NCBI GenBank assembly: GCA_025362295.1 | Contig: JANYGX010000007.1 | Location: 62,001-126,000, forward strand | Direction: 5' to 3' | DNA: 64,000 nt | Source of the DNA: Sphingomonadales bacterium | GTDB taxonomy: Bacteria; Pseudomonadota; Alphaproteobacteria; Sphingomonadales; Sphingomonadaceae | Shown here: positions 25,295 to 35,038 of the stretch, piece by piece | How the letters are laid out: each line of letters begins with the position of its first letter | Numbering within the stretch: the first letter of the stretch is position 1 | The notes under the pieces: model-generated | Database searches by the model: none | What the model saw: only the letters and a program-made list of their open reading frames with translations | What the model was told of the DNA's origin: nothing | Translations under genes and position numbers: made by a program

Positions 25295-25756
25295 CTAAAG
25301 ACCGTAGCGTTTGGGGGCTATAACGGCTTTCAATTGCTCGGCAGCGCGAATGGCTTGCAGGCAGCGCAACAGCACCCATGCTGTTGTCACAGCCAGCGAC
25401 ACAAAACCCCAAACTACCTGATGCAGATCAAGTGGCACGTGGAGAAGCACAGGTGCCATCAAGAGTGTGGCAATGACGCCGCCAACAGCGTTGCCGATCA
25501 TGGTCCGGCGCAAGAACACCCAATGACTGTGTTGCCATGCTGGACCGGGTCGGTGTTTTTTGGCTGCAAGAACAGTCAGCACAGCCACACCTGCAGGCAC
25601 GCAAAAAACCGATATCAGCGTACTATTAACTTGGATGATAGCTTCCGACCAGAACAGCAGTCGCGCCAAAGCCAGCGCCATCAGCAAGCCGCCGATCCAC
25701 ACTGGGGTTGCCGCGTGCTGCAAGGTATTTTTAAAATCGATAACGCGCGCTAGCAT
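25295..25756 (-). CDS. Small membrane protein, unknown
   Basis: From ATG 25756 the protein has 153 residues and about four membrane helices (PVWIGGLLMALALARLLFW, STLISVFCVPAGVAVLTVL, GNAVGGVIATLLMAPVLL, VVWGFVSLAVTTAWVLL). The ORF is open to 25864, but that segment overlaps the upstream small gene. I recognise no family. It follows the 89-residue gene by 4 bp, so the two probably form one transcript and may act together. Confidence 0.55.
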   Translation of the reverse strand: MLARVIDFKNTLQHAATPVWIGGLLMALALARLLFWSEAIIQVNSTLISVFCVPAGVAVLTVLAAKKHRPGPAWQHSHWVFLRRTMIGNAVGGVIATLLMAPVLLHVPLDLHQVVWGFVSLAVTTAWVLLRCLQAIRAAEQLKAVIAPKRYGL

Positions 25757-25760
25757 TGTC

Positions 25761-26030
25761 TCAGGACAGCCATACAGAGAAAAACCCGAAAGCCAATGTG
25801 TAGGTGGTGATAAAGAGTTGCACGTCCTTGGTTGCCAGCAGCACCCGCAAGCGACCGGGTACAAAAGCCTTCACCAGTGACTCGCCAATATCAATGGGTT
25901 GATGGCCTTTAAAATCTCTCCGAATATCACAACTCATAGCAGGACCGCGCTTGATCATCCGCGCTGTAAGCGCTGGCGATTTTTTTGGCAGCCCGTAGAT
26001 ATCGAAATCTTCACCCGACTCAGTATACAC
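25761..26030 (-). CDS. Small hypothetical protein
   Basis: An 89-residue protein starting at GTG 26030 with AGGAG nine bases upstream, a strong ribosome-binding site that argues the gene is real. Sequence starts MYTESGEDFDIYGLPKKSPALTA in two parts, is basic in the middle and ends in one hydrophobic segment (FITTYTLAFGFFSVWL) that could anchor it in the membrane. No family recognised. Confidence 0.5.
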   Translation of the reverse strand: MYTESGEDFDIYGLPKKSPALTARMIKRGPAMSCDIRRDFKGHQPIDIGESLVKAFVPGRLRVLLATKDVQLFITTYTLAFGFFSVWLS

Positions 26031-26129
26031 TATTATCTCCTACAACGAGTAAGATGAAGGTAAACCGAAAGTTAACGCCTGCTCAAGGGGTGAACATGGT
26101 TAACGCTGCTTATTCATACATTCAGCCAC

Positions 26130-27296
26130 TTAAAGTGCGGCTTTGAGCGCCTCGATCAGATTGGTCTTCTCCCATGAAAAACCACCGTCAACGTCAGGTG
26201 TGCGCCCAAAATGGCCATAGGCAGCCGTGCGCAGATAAATTGGCTTGTTCAACCCCAAATGGGTGCGGATGCCGCGCGGGGTTAAATTGATCACCCGCGA
26301 TAAAGCCTGCTCCAGCTTTGCTTCATCCGTTGTACCTGTGCCATGAGTGTTGACATAGAGAGACAATGGTTTGGCAACGCCAATCGCATAGCTGATCTGG
26401 ATGGTGCATTGCTCGGCCATGCCTGCGGCCACAATGTTTTTTGCCATATAGCGGCACACATATGCAGCGGAGCGGTCAACTTTGGTCGGGTCCTTGCCGG
26501 AAAAAGCACCGCCACCGTGGGGGGACGCGCCACCATAGGTATCAACGATAATCTTGCGACCGGTAAGGCCGGCATCGCCGTCCGGCCCGCCAATGATGAA
26601 CTGGCCGGTCGGGTTTACGTAGAGTTCATCTTCCGTTGGCATCCAGCCTTTGGGCAAGATGTCGCTGACCACTGTGCGCACATAATCGCGCAAATCTTTT
26701 TGTGATGCAGTGGCCCCGTGCTGGGTGGAGACCACCACGGAGGTGGCGCGCACTGGTTTGCCATTTTCGTAGGCGAGGGTCACCTGGCTTTTGGCATCCG
26801 GTTCAAGCAGTTTGGCAACGCCAGCGTGACGATCATCCGCCATTTTCTTCAATATCAGATGTGAATAATACAGCGGGGCCGGCATCAGGTCAGGTGTTTC
26901 TGTGGTGGCGTAGCCAAACATAATACCTTGGTCGCCAGCACCTTCATCCTTATTATCACCCGCATCAACACCCATAGCAATATCGGCGGACTGGCCGTGC
27001 ACGTGACAGTCCACTTTGGCATGGGCGTGGTGAAAACCTTCCTGCTCATAACCGATTTTTTTAACAACAGCGCGGGCCACGGCTTCAAGCTCGGCTTTGT
27101 CTATAGGCTTGGCGCAGCGCACTTCGCCGGCCAGCACGATCTGGTTGGTGGTGACCATGGTTTCGACTGCGATTCGCGATTCCGGGTCTGCCGCCAGGTA
27201 GGTATCCACAATGGCATCAGAAATCTGGTCAGCCACTTTATCAGGGTGCCCCTCGGAGACGGACTCAGAGGTAAAAAGATAGGAAGAACGTGCCAC
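26130..27296 (-). CDS. metK: S-adenosylmethionine synthetase
   Basis: Makes SAM from methionine and ATP. The 388-residue protein has [16 protein letters not shown] at the start, [12 protein letters not shown] and [19 protein letters not shown], both diagnostic. I chose GTG 27296, preceded by AAAGG, because the longer frame to 27380 adds nothing conserved. The 173-bp gap to the divergent fur-like gene shows no SAM riboswitch I can recognise. TATATGGTAA occurs there twice in direct orientation. Confidence 0.96.
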   Translation of the reverse strand: MARSSYLFTSESVSEGHPDKVADQISDAIVDTYLAADPESRIAVETMVTTNQIVLAGEVRCAKPIDKAELEAVARAVVKKIGYEQEGFHHAHAKVDCHVHGQSADIAMGVDAGDNKDEGAGDQGIMFGYATTETPDLMPAPLYYSHLILKKMADDRHAGVAKLLEPDAKSQVTLAYENGKPVRATSVVVSTQHGATASQKDLRDYVRTVVSDILPKGWMPTEDELYVNPTGQFIIGGPDGDAGLTGRKIIVDTYGGASPHGGGAFSGKDPTKVDRSAAYVCRYMAKNIVAAGMAEQCTIQISYAIGVAKPLSLYVNTHGTGTTDEAKLEQALSRVINLTPRGIRTHLGLNKPIYLRTAAYGHFGRTPDVDGGFSWEKTNLIEALKAAL

Positions 27297-27469
27297 AGAT
27301 GAACCTTTCGTAAATTTAGAATTACCTTCAGTGCAGCGCATTAGCAGATGCACAAGCCTGCGACAAGCATATAAAGACATGTTTATATGGTAATCTGGTT
27401 TAAAAAGGCGGTTAACAGCATTGAGGCGGAAACCATTGCCAATGCCAGATGACGCTATATGGTAAACAA

Positions 27470-27910
27470 ATGACTATTAACCTTCGCTCTGTATTAAATG
27501 AGATGTCCCGCCTCGAAGCCTTGTGCATAGAAAAAGGGATGCGTATGACCGATCAGCGGCGTGTGATTGCGCGCGTGCTCTCCGATGCGCTTGATCACCC
27601 TGCCGTGGATGAGGTGCACAAACGATCCATGGATATTGATCCACGCATATCGATTGCCACAGTATACCGTACGCTACGTATGTTTGAGGAAGCCGGCATT
27701 CTGGAACGGCACGACTTTCGCGACGGTCGCTCACGCTATGAACCCATGCACGATGAACACCATGATCATCTGATAGACATCGAGACCGGCACAGTAACCG
27801 AGTTTCATGACCCCGAGCTTGAAGCTCTGCAAAAGCGCATTGCCGAACGGCTGGGGTTTGATCTGGTTGATCACCGCATGGAGCTTTACGGCAAACGGAC
27901 CAAACACTGA
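27470..27910 (+). CDS. fur: Fur-family metalloregulator
   Basis: DNA-binding repressor of the Fur/Mur group. Winged helix: [16 protein letters not shown], then [24 protein letters not shown]; metal and dimer region: [14 protein letters not shown] followed by [20 protein letters not shown]. In alphaproteobacteria this subgroup often responds to Mn2+ (Mur), so Fe versus Mn cannot be decided. 146 residues from ATG 27470; ATG 27449 is an alternative. It is divergent from metK, and the acyltransferase starts one base after its stop. Confidence 0.9.
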   Translation: MTINLRSVLNEMSRLEALCIEKGMRMTDQRRVIARVLSDALDHPAVDEVHKRSMDIDPRISIATVYRTLRMFEEAGILERHDFRDGRSRYEPMHDEHHDHLIDIETGTVTEFHDPELEALQKRIAERLGFDLVDHRMELYGKRTKH

Positions 27911-27911
27911 G

Positions 27912-28730
27912 GTGGTGCCAGCTGTCACGCCTGACCCTGCGGTGAAACGCCCATCGCCCTATACAGGCCGGGTGTTGCGTGCCCTCACCATGGCAACGCT
28001 TGGCGGCACAATTCTGGTGTCTGCGGCTGCGATTGCCGTGCGGTTGCGCCCCACACGCCCGCCGCGCGTCCAGCGTCAGGTGCACAGCTGGATGTGCCGT
28101 GCCTTGCGCATCAAGGTGAAAACCATGGGGGTACCGGCAACTGGCCCGGTGCTCTATATCTGCAATCATTTATCATGGACGGATATTGTTGTGCTGGGCA
28201 GCCGGGTTCTCGGCTCGTTTGTAGCAAAGTCCGAGCTCAAGCGCTGGCCGGTGCTGGGGCCGCTGGCGGACTTGCAGCGCACGATATATGTGCGGCGCGA
28301 AGACCGTCACCGCGCGGATGAGCAAAAGAACGAAATTGCCGCACGGCTGCTCGCTGGCGAAAACGTGATCCTGTTTCCGGAAGGCACCAGCGGCGAAGGC
28401 AATTGTGTTCTGCCCTTCAAAACATCACTGTTTGGCATTGCCGATACACCGGGCCTTGAACATCTCATCATCCAGCCGATAACCTTATCCTATACCCATC
28501 TGAATGGTTTGCCGCTGCTGCGGTCGCAACGTTCAAAAGTGTCGTGGATCGGCGATATGGATTTTGGTCCGCACGCCATGGGTGTGCTGGGGCTCGGCTA
28601 TTTGCAGGCGCTGATCCAGTTTCATCAGCCCGTGACACGCGATGGTTTTACCAACCGGAAGCGGCTGGGACGGCACTGTGAAGAGGTGATTGCCGAGGGC
28701 TTGTACAAGGCCAATGCCGGGCGGGTATGA
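27912..28730 (+). CDS. plsC: 1-acylglycerol-3-phosphate O-acyltransferase
   Basis: Phospholipid synthesis enzyme adding the second acyl chain. About 272 residues from GTG 27912, one base after the fur stop. A membrane anchor is followed by the acyltransferase motif NHLSWTD near residue 75 and FPEGTSGEGN near residue 157. The frame opens at 27807, inside fur, but that start gives no homology. The fur-plsC arrangement recurs in alphaproteobacteria. Confidence 0.9.
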   Translation: MVPAVTPDPAVKRPSPYTGRVLRALTMATLGGTILVSAAAIAVRLRPTRPPRVQRQVHSWMCRALRIKVKTMGVPATGPVLYICNHLSWTDIVVLGSRVLGSFVAKSELKRWPVLGPLADLQRTIYVRREDRHRADEQKNEIAARLLAGENVILFPEGTSGEGNCVLPFKTSLFGIADTPGLEHLIIQPITLSYTHLNGLPLLRSQRSKVSWIGDMDFGPHAMGVLGLGYLQALIQFHQPVTRDGFTNRKRLGRHCEEVIAEGLYKANAGRV

Positions 28731-28825
28731 CGGGGATGGCTTGCCCCGACTTTTATGCAATAATCTCTTGACTCTACCACCGGTTGATACCCAATCATAA
28801 TTCATAAATTTAATGGAGTGCCCTG

Positions 28826-30013
28826 ATGTCTGATCCTATCGTTATTGTAGCCGCCAAGCGAACCCCGATGGGGGCTTTTCAGGGTGCGCTCGCCAGCCAG
28901 TCTGCCGTGCAGCTTGGCAGCCGCGCTATCGCTGCAGTCATGGAACAGGCGGGTGTTCAGGGCACAGATGTTGATCAGGCGATCATTGGCTCGGTGTTGC
29001 AAGGCGGTCAGGGCCAGGCGCCAGCCCGGCAGGCAGCGCTTGGGGCCGGTCTGCCACTCTCGGTCGCCTGCCAGACACTCAACAAGGTTTGCGGCTCAGG
29101 CCTCAAGGCACTGATGGATGGGGCTGACCAGCTTTCGTCTGGTTCTGCAGACATTATCGTTGCAGGTGGCATGGAGAGCATGACCAATGCGCCGTATTTT
29201 TTAGCCAAAGCGCGTGGTGGCTTCCGCATGGGTCACGGTGAGATAAAAGATGCGATGTTTTTTGATGGGCTGGAAGACGCCTACGACATTGCCCCCAACG
29301 GCGCACGCCGCGCCATGGGCACATTTGCCGAGGCGACCGCCCAAAAATATCAGTTCACCCGCGAGAGCATGGATGCGTTTGCACTGGAAAGTTTGCGGCG
29401 TGCCTCGGCAGCGATTGCTGCCGGTGCATTTAAGGCTGAAATTGCCGCTGTGACCATTGGAGCCAACATGGTTGATACCGATGAGGGCCCGAGCAAAGCA
29501 CGACCAGAGAAAATTCCCACTCTTAAACCAGCCTTTGCCAAAGATGGCACAGTAACAGCGGCCACGAGCTCATCAATCTCTGATGGCGCGGCAGCCCTTA
29601 TTATCATGCGCGAGTCCACGGCCAAACAGCGCGGCCTTGCGCCAATTGCCGCGATCCGTGGTCACAGTGTGCACGCCCAGGAGCCACAGTGGTTTACGAC
29701 TGCGCCGGTGCCCGCGATGGACAAATTGATGAAAAAACTTGGCTGGACATCAGCCAGCACCGATCTGTTTGAAATCAATGAGGCGTTTGCCGTGGTGACC
29801 ATGGCCGCGATGCGCGATTTGCAAATTGATCATGCCAAGGTCAATGTCAACGGTGGTGCGTGTGCGCTTGGTCATCCTATAGGGGCCTCCGGCGCACGGC
29901 TTCTGGTAACACTCTTGCATGCGCTGAAAGCGCATAATAAACGCACAGGCATTGCCTCGCTCTGCATTGGTGGCGGCGAGGCCGTGGCGTTGGCCGTTGA
30001 GATGTATGGCTGA
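28826..30013 (+). CDS. Acetyl-CoA C-acyltransferase (thiolase)
   Basis: Thiolase superfamily, 395 residues, condensing or cleaving acyl-CoA (acetoacetyl-CoA thiolase likely). Catalytic Cys89 lies in [12 protein letters not shown], the histidine in [18 protein letters not shown] and the second cysteine in [22 protein letters not shown] marks the start. Whether it serves degradation or polyhydroxybutyrate synthesis is not decidable; no phaB or phaC is nearby. lysS overlaps its end by 8 bp. Confidence 0.93.
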   Translation: MSDPIVIVAAKRTPMGAFQGALASQSAVQLGSRAIAAVMEQAGVQGTDVDQAIIGSVLQGGQGQAPARQAALGAGLPLSVACQTLNKVCGSGLKALMDGADQLSSGSADIIVAGGMESMTNAPYFLAKARGGFRMGHGEIKDAMFFDGLEDAYDIAPNGARRAMGTFAEATAQKYQFTRESMDAFALESLRRASAAIAAGAFKAEIAAVTIGANMVDTDEGPSKARPEKIPTLKPAFAKDGTVTAATSSSISDGAAALIIMRESTAKQRGLAPIAAIRGHSVHAQEPQWFTTAPVPAMDKLMKKLGWTSASTDLFEINEAFAVVTMAAMRDLQIDHAKVNVNGGACALGHPIGASGARLLVTLLHALKAHNKRTGIASLCIGGGEAVALAVEMYG

Positions 30014-31607
30014 TGCTTTTATGAATGCTCTTCGCAGTACGGCTCTCACCAACAAGGCCTGGCCGTTTGAGGAAGCGCGCAAACTGGTGGCGCGCTTTGC
30101 CAAGACGCCGCCTGCCAAAGGCCATGTGCTGTTTGAGACCGGCTACGGGCCGTCGGGGCTGCCGCACATCGGCACATTTGGCGAGGTAGCGCGCACCACC
30201 ATGGTGCGCCATGCTTTTTCTCTGATCTCTGATCTGCCAACAAAACTACTGTGTTTTTCCGATGATATGGACGGCCTCAGAAAGGTGCCGGACAATGTGC
30301 CGAACCAGGCGCTGCTCACGGAAGCACTCGGCAAGCCGCTGACACAAGTGCCCGATCCGTTTGGCACCCACGCAAGTTTTGGTGCGCACAACAACGCGCG
30401 GCTGCAAGCGTTTCTCGATACTTTTGGTTTTGAATATGAGTTCGCCTCATCGACGGATTATTATAAAGCGGGACGGTTTGATGCAGCGCTGATGCTGATG
30501 CTAAAGAATTATGATGTCGTAATGGATGTTATTTTGCCAACACTGGGCCCGGATCGGCGCGCCACCTATTCGCCTTTTTTACCGATATGTCCGAAAACCG
30601 GCATTGTGCTGCAAGTGCCCATGGTGGCACACGATACATTGCGCGGCACAGTCAGCTATACCGATCCAAACGACAGCGAGACCATGACTGTGCTGGTGAC
30701 CGGTGGCCACTGCAAACTGCAATGGAAAGCCGATTGGGCGATGCGCTGGGTAGCGCTCGATGTGGATTATGAAATGGCGGGTAAGGATCTGATCGATTCA
30801 GTCGCCCTCAGCAGCAAGATCACCCGCGCACTCGGCGGCAGGCCCCCCGAAGGCTTCAACTACGAATTGTTTCTTGATGCCGAGGGCCGCAAGATTTCAA
30901 AATCAAAAGGCAACGGCCTCAGCATTGAAGAGTGGTTGACCTATGCCTCGCCAGCGTCACTCAAATTCTACATGTATCAGAACCCGCGTGCCGCCAAACG
31001 ACTGCATTTCGATGTGATCCCGAAGGCCGTTGATGATTATGCAACGTTTGTTACAAATTATGCGAGTCAGGCTGATGAGCAACGGCTGGGCAATCCATCC
31101 TATCACGTGCATTCAGGTGCGCCGCCGGTGCCCGACCTGCCGGTGAATTTTGCCATGCTGCTCAACCTTGCAGCCTGTGCCGGCACCACAGACAAAACCA
31201 CACTCTGGGCTTTTATCAGTCGCTATGTGCCTGGTGCCAATGCCGCCACACACCCAGAACTTGATGCCCAAGTCGGCTATGCTGTGGCCTATTTTAATGA
31301 CCGTATTGCACCCACAGTGCAGCGCCGCCCGCCAAGCGAGCAAGATCGTGCCGCGCTTAGTGATCTGCGTAGCCGTCTTGAAACTGTTCCCAACGATGCC
31401 AACGAAATACAGACCATGATCTTCGAAGTCGGCAAAGACCATGGTTATGAGCCGTTGAAGGGCTGGTTCCAGGCGCTTTATGAAACCCTGCTTGGCACTT
31501 CGCAAGGCCCGCGCATGGGCAGTTTTATAGCGCTTTACGGTATCGAAAATAGTAAGGCACTGATAAATAAGGCTTTGGCTAATGGAAACCTCAACGCTGC
31601 AATTTAG
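30006..31607 (+). CDS. lysS: Lysyl-tRNA synthetase, class I
   Basis: A class I lysine synthetase (LysK type), the archaeal-like form kept by many alphaproteobacteria in place of the bacterial class II LysS. 533 residues from ATG 30006 (ATG 30021 also possible). The HIGH-type motif is [12 protein letters not shown] near residue 57, [11 protein letters not shown] is the KMSKS motif and a C-terminal helical anticodon-binding domain follows. It overlaps the thiolase stop. Confidence 0.95.
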   Translation: MADAFMNALRSTALTNKAWPFEEARKLVARFAKTPPAKGHVLFETGYGPSGLPHIGTFGEVARTTMVRHAFSLISDLPTKLLCFSDDMDGLRKVPDNVPNQALLTEALGKPLTQVPDPFGTHASFGAHNNARLQAFLDTFGFEYEFASSTDYYKAGRFDAALMLMLKNYDVVMDVILPTLGPDRRATYSPFLPICPKTGIVLQVPMVAHDTLRGTVSYTDPNDSETMTVLVTGGHCKLQWKADWAMRWVALDVDYEMAGKDLIDSVALSSKITRALGGRPPEGFNYELFLDAEGRKISKSKGNGLSIEEWLTYASPASLKFYMYQNPRAAKRLHFDVIPKAVDDYATFVTNYASQADEQRLGNPSYHVHSGAPPVPDLPVNFAMLLNLAACAGTTDKTTLWAFISRYVPGANAATHPELDAQVGYAVAYFNDRIAPTVQRRPPSEQDRAALSDLRSRLETVPNDANEIQTMIFEVGKDHGYEPLKGWFQALYETLLGTSQGPRMGSFIALYGIENSKALINKALANGNLNAAI

Positions 31608-31665
31608 TTACTTGCTGCGAGTGATTGTATGTCCCGCTGTCGTATAGATAATGTAACTATATTCC

Positions 31666-31700
31666 ATTCATGGCTGGTTCAGCCTTCGTGTGCCATGAAT
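31666..31700. promoter_or_regulatory. Inverted repeat before the RcnB-like gene
   Basis: Arms ATTCATGGC (31666-31674) and GCCATGAAT (31692-31700) are perfect, and inside them GGCTG-GTT-CAGCC also pairs. It ends 24 bases upstream of the preferred ATG of the secreted-protein gene. It could be an operator or leader hairpin. Confidence 0.4.
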
Positions 31701-31724
31701 ATATTTTATTCGGAAAGAAAAGCC

Positions 31725-32312
31725 ATGCGCCAATATGCTGTTTATTTATGTCTCGCTTTGATTTTGATATCGCCTGTGATGGCGCAAGAAAATGGCCATC
31801 GCGGCGATAATGCGCGCGAACAAAACGAAGGCAGGGGACGTCACGAAGAAGGCGGCAACCGTAACGACGGCAACCCGAACAGACGACCACAGCAACAGGA
31901 CAATGCCAGGTATAATAACACTCAAAATGGCTATCGCAATCAGCCGGAACAGCAACACGTTGAAACCAGGCAGCAACGCATGCCGGGACACCGTTTTGAA
32001 GAGCGCCATCATTTTGAGAACTGGCGGCAGGATAACCGCTATAACTGGCAGGCCTATCGAAACGACCACCGGAATTTTTACAGGCTGCCTGACTATTATG
32101 CGCCGCGAGGCTACGCTTACCAGCGCTACGGCATAGGTTTTTTTCTGCCTGGTGTATTTTTCAACTCAAATTTTTTTATTGGCAATCCATGGTATTATCG
32201 CCTGCCACCCGCCTATGCGGGCACCCGCTGGGTACGCTATTATCACGACGTGCTGTTAATCGATTTGCGCACGGGGCGCGTCATTGACGTGGTGTATGAT
32301 TTTTTCTGGTAA
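31725..32312 (+). CDS. RcnB-like secreted protein
   Basis: A 195-residue periplasmic protein: signal peptide MRQYAVYLCLALILIS to VMAQE, then a long Gln/Asn/Arg/His-rich low-complexity region, then a Tyr-rich C-terminus ending WVRYYHDVLLIDLRTGRV and VYDFFW. That C-terminal pattern is the RcnB family, which in Enterobacteria helps nickel/cobalt homeostasis; the metal role is uncertain here. ATG 31725 gives the clean signal peptide; the frame opens at 31629. A strong terminator follows. Confidence 0.8.
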   Translation: MRQYAVYLCLALILISPVMAQENGHRGDNAREQNEGRGRHEEGGNRNDGNPNRRPQQQDNARYNNTQNGYRNQPEQQHVETRQQRMPGHRFEERHHFENWRQDNRYNWQAYRNDHRNFYRLPDYYAPRGYAYQRYGIGFFLPGVFFNSNFFIGNPWYYRLPPAYAGTRWVRYYHDVLLIDLRTGRVIDVVYDFFW

Positions 32313-32348
32313 ACTCAAGTGCTAAATCACGTCATAAACAACTCGAAC

Positions 32349-32382
32349 CACTATCCCGCACACAGGCGGGATAGTGATTTTT
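32349..32382. terminator. Rho-independent terminator, probably bidirectional
   Basis: Perfect 11-base arms CACTATCCCGC and GCGGGATAGTG around ACACAG, followed by ATTTTT. It lies between the converging RcnB-like gene and the saccharopine dehydrogenase-like gene, so it probably serves at least the plus-strand gene. Confidence 0.85.
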
Positions 32383-32395
32383 CAACAGACGAGAA

Positions 32396-33475
32396 CTAGG
32401 CTGTCTGATACGCCTTGCCAAATCGGTTGGCGAGAAATACCGGCAACGATATGTCTTCCTGACGCACAAGTCCTTTGGTTGGCAGAGCGCCCTCGCTCAG
32501 CAGGTCAAGCACGGCACAAATGGCGGCAGCTGTGGTGATCTGGATGGCAGCCCATACCTTGCCATTGATCTCCTGTGCAAAAATCTTACTCATGTAGCTT
32601 TCTTCCATCAGTTTGCCGCTGCGCTTGCCGGTGGCGGTTACAAACACAATCACCACATCCTGTTCTGTCGCGGGTACAGCGTTCTCGAGTACCTGACGGA
32701 ATAGCGGGCGATTATGGCCAAGGCGCAAATCCTGAATAAGCATCCGCATCACATCGCGGTGGCCGGGGTAACGAATGGTCTGGTAGCTCAGGTTGCGCAC
32801 TTTGCCAGCCAGCGTGTCGCCGAGCGTGCCAAGACCACCACTGGTGTTGAACGATTCATACTGGGCTCCGTCCAGAGTGAAATGCTCAACATTTTCAAGC
32901 GCTGGTACCATCACGGCCTTGCCTTCAATAATGGCTTCACACGGCTCACAATATTCGTTGATAACGCCTTCGGTTGACCAGGTCAGGTTATAGGTGAGCG
33001 CATTGGTCGGGTAACGCGGCAGCGCGCCAACCCGCAAGCGCAGGCTGTCCACCTGATCAAACTTATCCGCAAGATGCTTACCAACGATGGCAATCAGGCC
33101 CGGAGCCAAACCACATTGTGGGATAAGCGCCGAACGAGACGTGGCGGCGAGCTCTTTCACCACACGGGTTGAGGCGACATCTTCTGTCGGATCGAGATAA
33201 TGCACACCAGCTGCGTGCGCCGCGCGGGCAATGCGGCTGGTGATGTGATAGGGTGCTGCTGATATGACAGCGTAGCGACCTTCGAGTGATTTCGCGAGTG
33301 CTGCATCATCCATGGCATCAAGCTTCAGCGTCATGGTGTTTTTCATGTCGTGAAATTTGGCCAGTGCGGCATCAGTCGGGTCCGCCACGGTCACTGTATA
33401 GTCGCCGGTTTCTCCCAGCATCGCAGCAATCATTTCACCAATGTTACCGCCACCAACCACCAGAATATCGCGCAT
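32396..33475 (-). CDS. Saccharopine dehydrogenase family protein
   Basis: NAD(P)-dependent oxidoreductase, 359 residues, with ILVVGGGNIGEMIAAML at the N-terminus, PYHITSRIARAAHAAGVHYLD and QCGLAPGLIAIV, as in bacterial saccharopine reductase-like proteins. A role in lysine metabolism is likely, but the substrate is not proven. An Lrp/AsnC regulator is transcribed divergently, with an inverted repeat in the shared promoter region; Lrp-type regulators often sense the amino acid their neighbour metabolises. Confidence 0.85.
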   Translation of the reverse strand: MRDILVVGGGNIGEMIAAMLGETGDYTVTVADPTDAALAKFHDMKNTMTLKLDAMDDAALAKSLEGRYAVISAAPYHITSRIARAAHAAGVHYLDPTEDVASTRVVKELAATSRSALIPQCGLAPGLIAIVGKHLADKFDQVDSLRLRVGALPRYPTNALTYNLTWSTEGVINEYCEPCEAIIEGKAVMVPALENVEHFTLDGAQYESFNTSGGLGTLGDTLAGKVRNLSYQTIRYPGHRDVMRMLIQDLRLGHNRPLFRQVLENAVPATEQDVVIVFVTATGKRSGKLMEESYMSKIFAQEINGKVWAAIQITTAAAICAVLDLLSEGALPTKGLVRQEDISLPVFLANRFGKAYQTA

Positions 33476-33545
33476 AGCTTATCTCCCTACTTTTGAATTG
33501 AAATACGCATATAGCACTTGGCCTTATCAATGTGTATGGCACGAC

Positions 33546-33573
33546 TGATCAATTCGTATTGTATTTTTGATCA
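33546..33573. promoter_or_regulatory. Lrp-type operator candidate
   Basis: TGATCAA (33546-33552) and TTGATCA (33567-33573) form a perfect inverted repeat 14 bases apart in the divergent promoter region. The AT-rich spacing suits the two half-sites of an Lrp/AsnC dimer. Confidence 0.5.
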
Positions 33574-33596
33574 ACCTGTATAGTGTTTTGAGCATT

Positions 33597-34022
33597 ATGA
33601 TTGTTGATTCAACTGATCAGGCTTTGCTGCAAGCACTCCGGCGTGATTCGCGCACCCCTGTTGCCGAACTTGCCCGCAGCCTTGGCATAGCGCGCGGCAC
33701 GGCCCGCACGCGCCTCGAACGGCTGGAGGCGACCGGGGTGATCACCGGCTACACGATCCGCACCGGCGGGCAGCTTGATGATGTCCGTGCCCATGTGGCG
33801 ATCACCGTTATTGCCAACGAGCAGGCGCGAACGGAAGCAGCGCTCGCGCGCCTGCCAGCCGTGCAACAATTGCTCTCGGTTTCCGGCCCGCACGATCTTA
33901 TCGCCATTGTGGCAGCAGAAAATACAGCGTCACTCGATGAGGCGCTCGATACAATTCGCGCACTCCCCGGTGTCGCCAGCACCCTGTCGTCCATTGTGCT
34001 GTCAAAAAAGTTTGAGCGCTGA
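33597..34022 (+). CDS. Lrp/AsnC-family transcriptional regulator
   Basis: A 141-residue regulator: N-terminal helix-turn-helix (DQALLQALRRDSRTP, LARSLGIARGTARTRLERLEATGVI) and C-terminal RAM/AsnC ligand domain (AHVAITVIANEQART, LLSVSGPHDLIAIV). ATG 33597 is the usual start; 33567 would add ten residues. It is divergent from the saccharopine dehydrogenase-like gene, its most likely target, and converges with gpsA. Confidence 0.92.
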   Translation: MIVDSTDQALLQALRRDSRTPVAELARSLGIARGTARTRLERLEATGVITGYTIRTGGQLDDVRAHVAITVIANEQARTEAALARLPAVQQLLSVSGPHDLIAIVAAENTASLDEALDTIRALPGVASTLSSIVLSKKFER

Positions 34023-34027
34023 CTCAG

Positions 34028-35038
34028 CTAGAAGCGTTCATGCTTGTACGGTCGGCTGAGCAATCGGCGGATTGCTATATTCACATCGGCCCCTTGCAGA
34101 ATATCATGAACCGCTTGGCAGATCGGCATATCAACGCCAAGCGCGGTTGCCATGGTTGCTAGCACCGGTGCGGTGTGCGCACCTTCCGCCACTGTGCGCT
34201 TGCCCGATAAAGCTGTTGCTGCTGCCATCCCTTCGCCAAGCGCCACACCAAGGCTCATGTTGCGGGACTGTCTTGAACCGCAGGTCAGGATGAGATCGCC
34301 AAGACCGCACAGGCCCATCAAGGTTTGCGGATCAGCCCCCTTGGCCGTGCCGAGCCTTAACAACTCGGCAAAGCCGCGCGTGATGATCGAGGCTTTGGCA
34401 TTCTCGCCAAGCTGGCAACCTTCAGCAATACCGCACGCTATGGCGAGAACATTTTTGACAGCCCCACCGATTTCAGCACCCACTACATCAGCGCTCCAGT
34501 ACGGGCGAAATGTGGGCTGGCCAAGCGCCTTGATCAATTGTTGACCCAAAGCGGCATTAGCGCAGGCCAGCGTAATCGCCGTCGGCAGGCCCTTGGCCAC
34601 CTCATGCGCGAAGGTTGGGCCCGAGAGCACCGCCAGCGGTTGGCCGGGGAGCATATTCTCCACCACCTCGCTCATGAATTTCATCGTCTGTTGCTCGATG
34701 CCCTTGGCGCAGAGAACGATTGTGGTGTTGGCTTTCAAAATCGGTTTCAGGCTGGCGCACAGCGCGCGTACAAACTGTGCTGGAGACACCATCAGAATGA
34801 TGTCGCTGGTTGCCAGATCAGCTAACGTGCCGGTCGCCTGAACGGCGCGATCCAGCAGGATGCCCGGCAGAAACAGCCTGTTTTCGTTGGTGCCATTAAT
34901 ACTCGCCACCACGTCGGCCTCGCGGGCCCACAGCTGCACTGGCCCCTGATTTTTGCGCGCCAGAATATGCGCGAGTGCCGTGCCCCAGGCCCCCCCACCA
35001 ATAATGCCAATTGTTGGTGTTGCTGCTTCCGTTGTCAT
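34028..35038 (-). CDS. gpsA: Glycerol-3-phosphate dehydrogenase [NAD(P)+]
   Basis: Makes sn-glycerol 3-phosphate for phospholipids. 336 residues with the nucleotide-binding [16 protein letters not shown] at the N-terminus and [16 protein letters not shown], the catalytic lysine region. Its ATG overlaps the tsaD stop by 4 bp. tsaD-gpsA divergent from hemC is a conserved alphaproteobacterial order. Confidence 0.96.
   Translation of the reverse strand: MTTEAATPTIGIIGGGAWGTALAHILARKNQGPVQLWAREADVVASINGTNENRLFLPGILLDRAVQATGTLADLATSDIILMVSPAQFVRALCASLKPILKANTTIVLCAKGIEQQTMKFMSEVVENMLPGQPLAVLSGPTFAHEVAKGLPTAITLACANAALGQQLIKALGQPTFRPYWSADVVGAEIGGAVKNVLAIACGIAEGCQLGENAKASIITRGFAELLRLGTAKGADPQTLMGLCGLGDLILTCGSRQSRNMSLGVALGEGMAAATALSGKRTVAEGAHTAPVLATMATALGVDMPICQAVHDILQGADVNIAIRRLLSRPYKHERF

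Noticed and set aside
27297-27470. SAM or SAM/SAH riboswitch upstream of metK
   Set aside because: Alphaproteobacterial metK often has one, but I could not fit any of the known consensus patterns. A covariance-model search would settle it.
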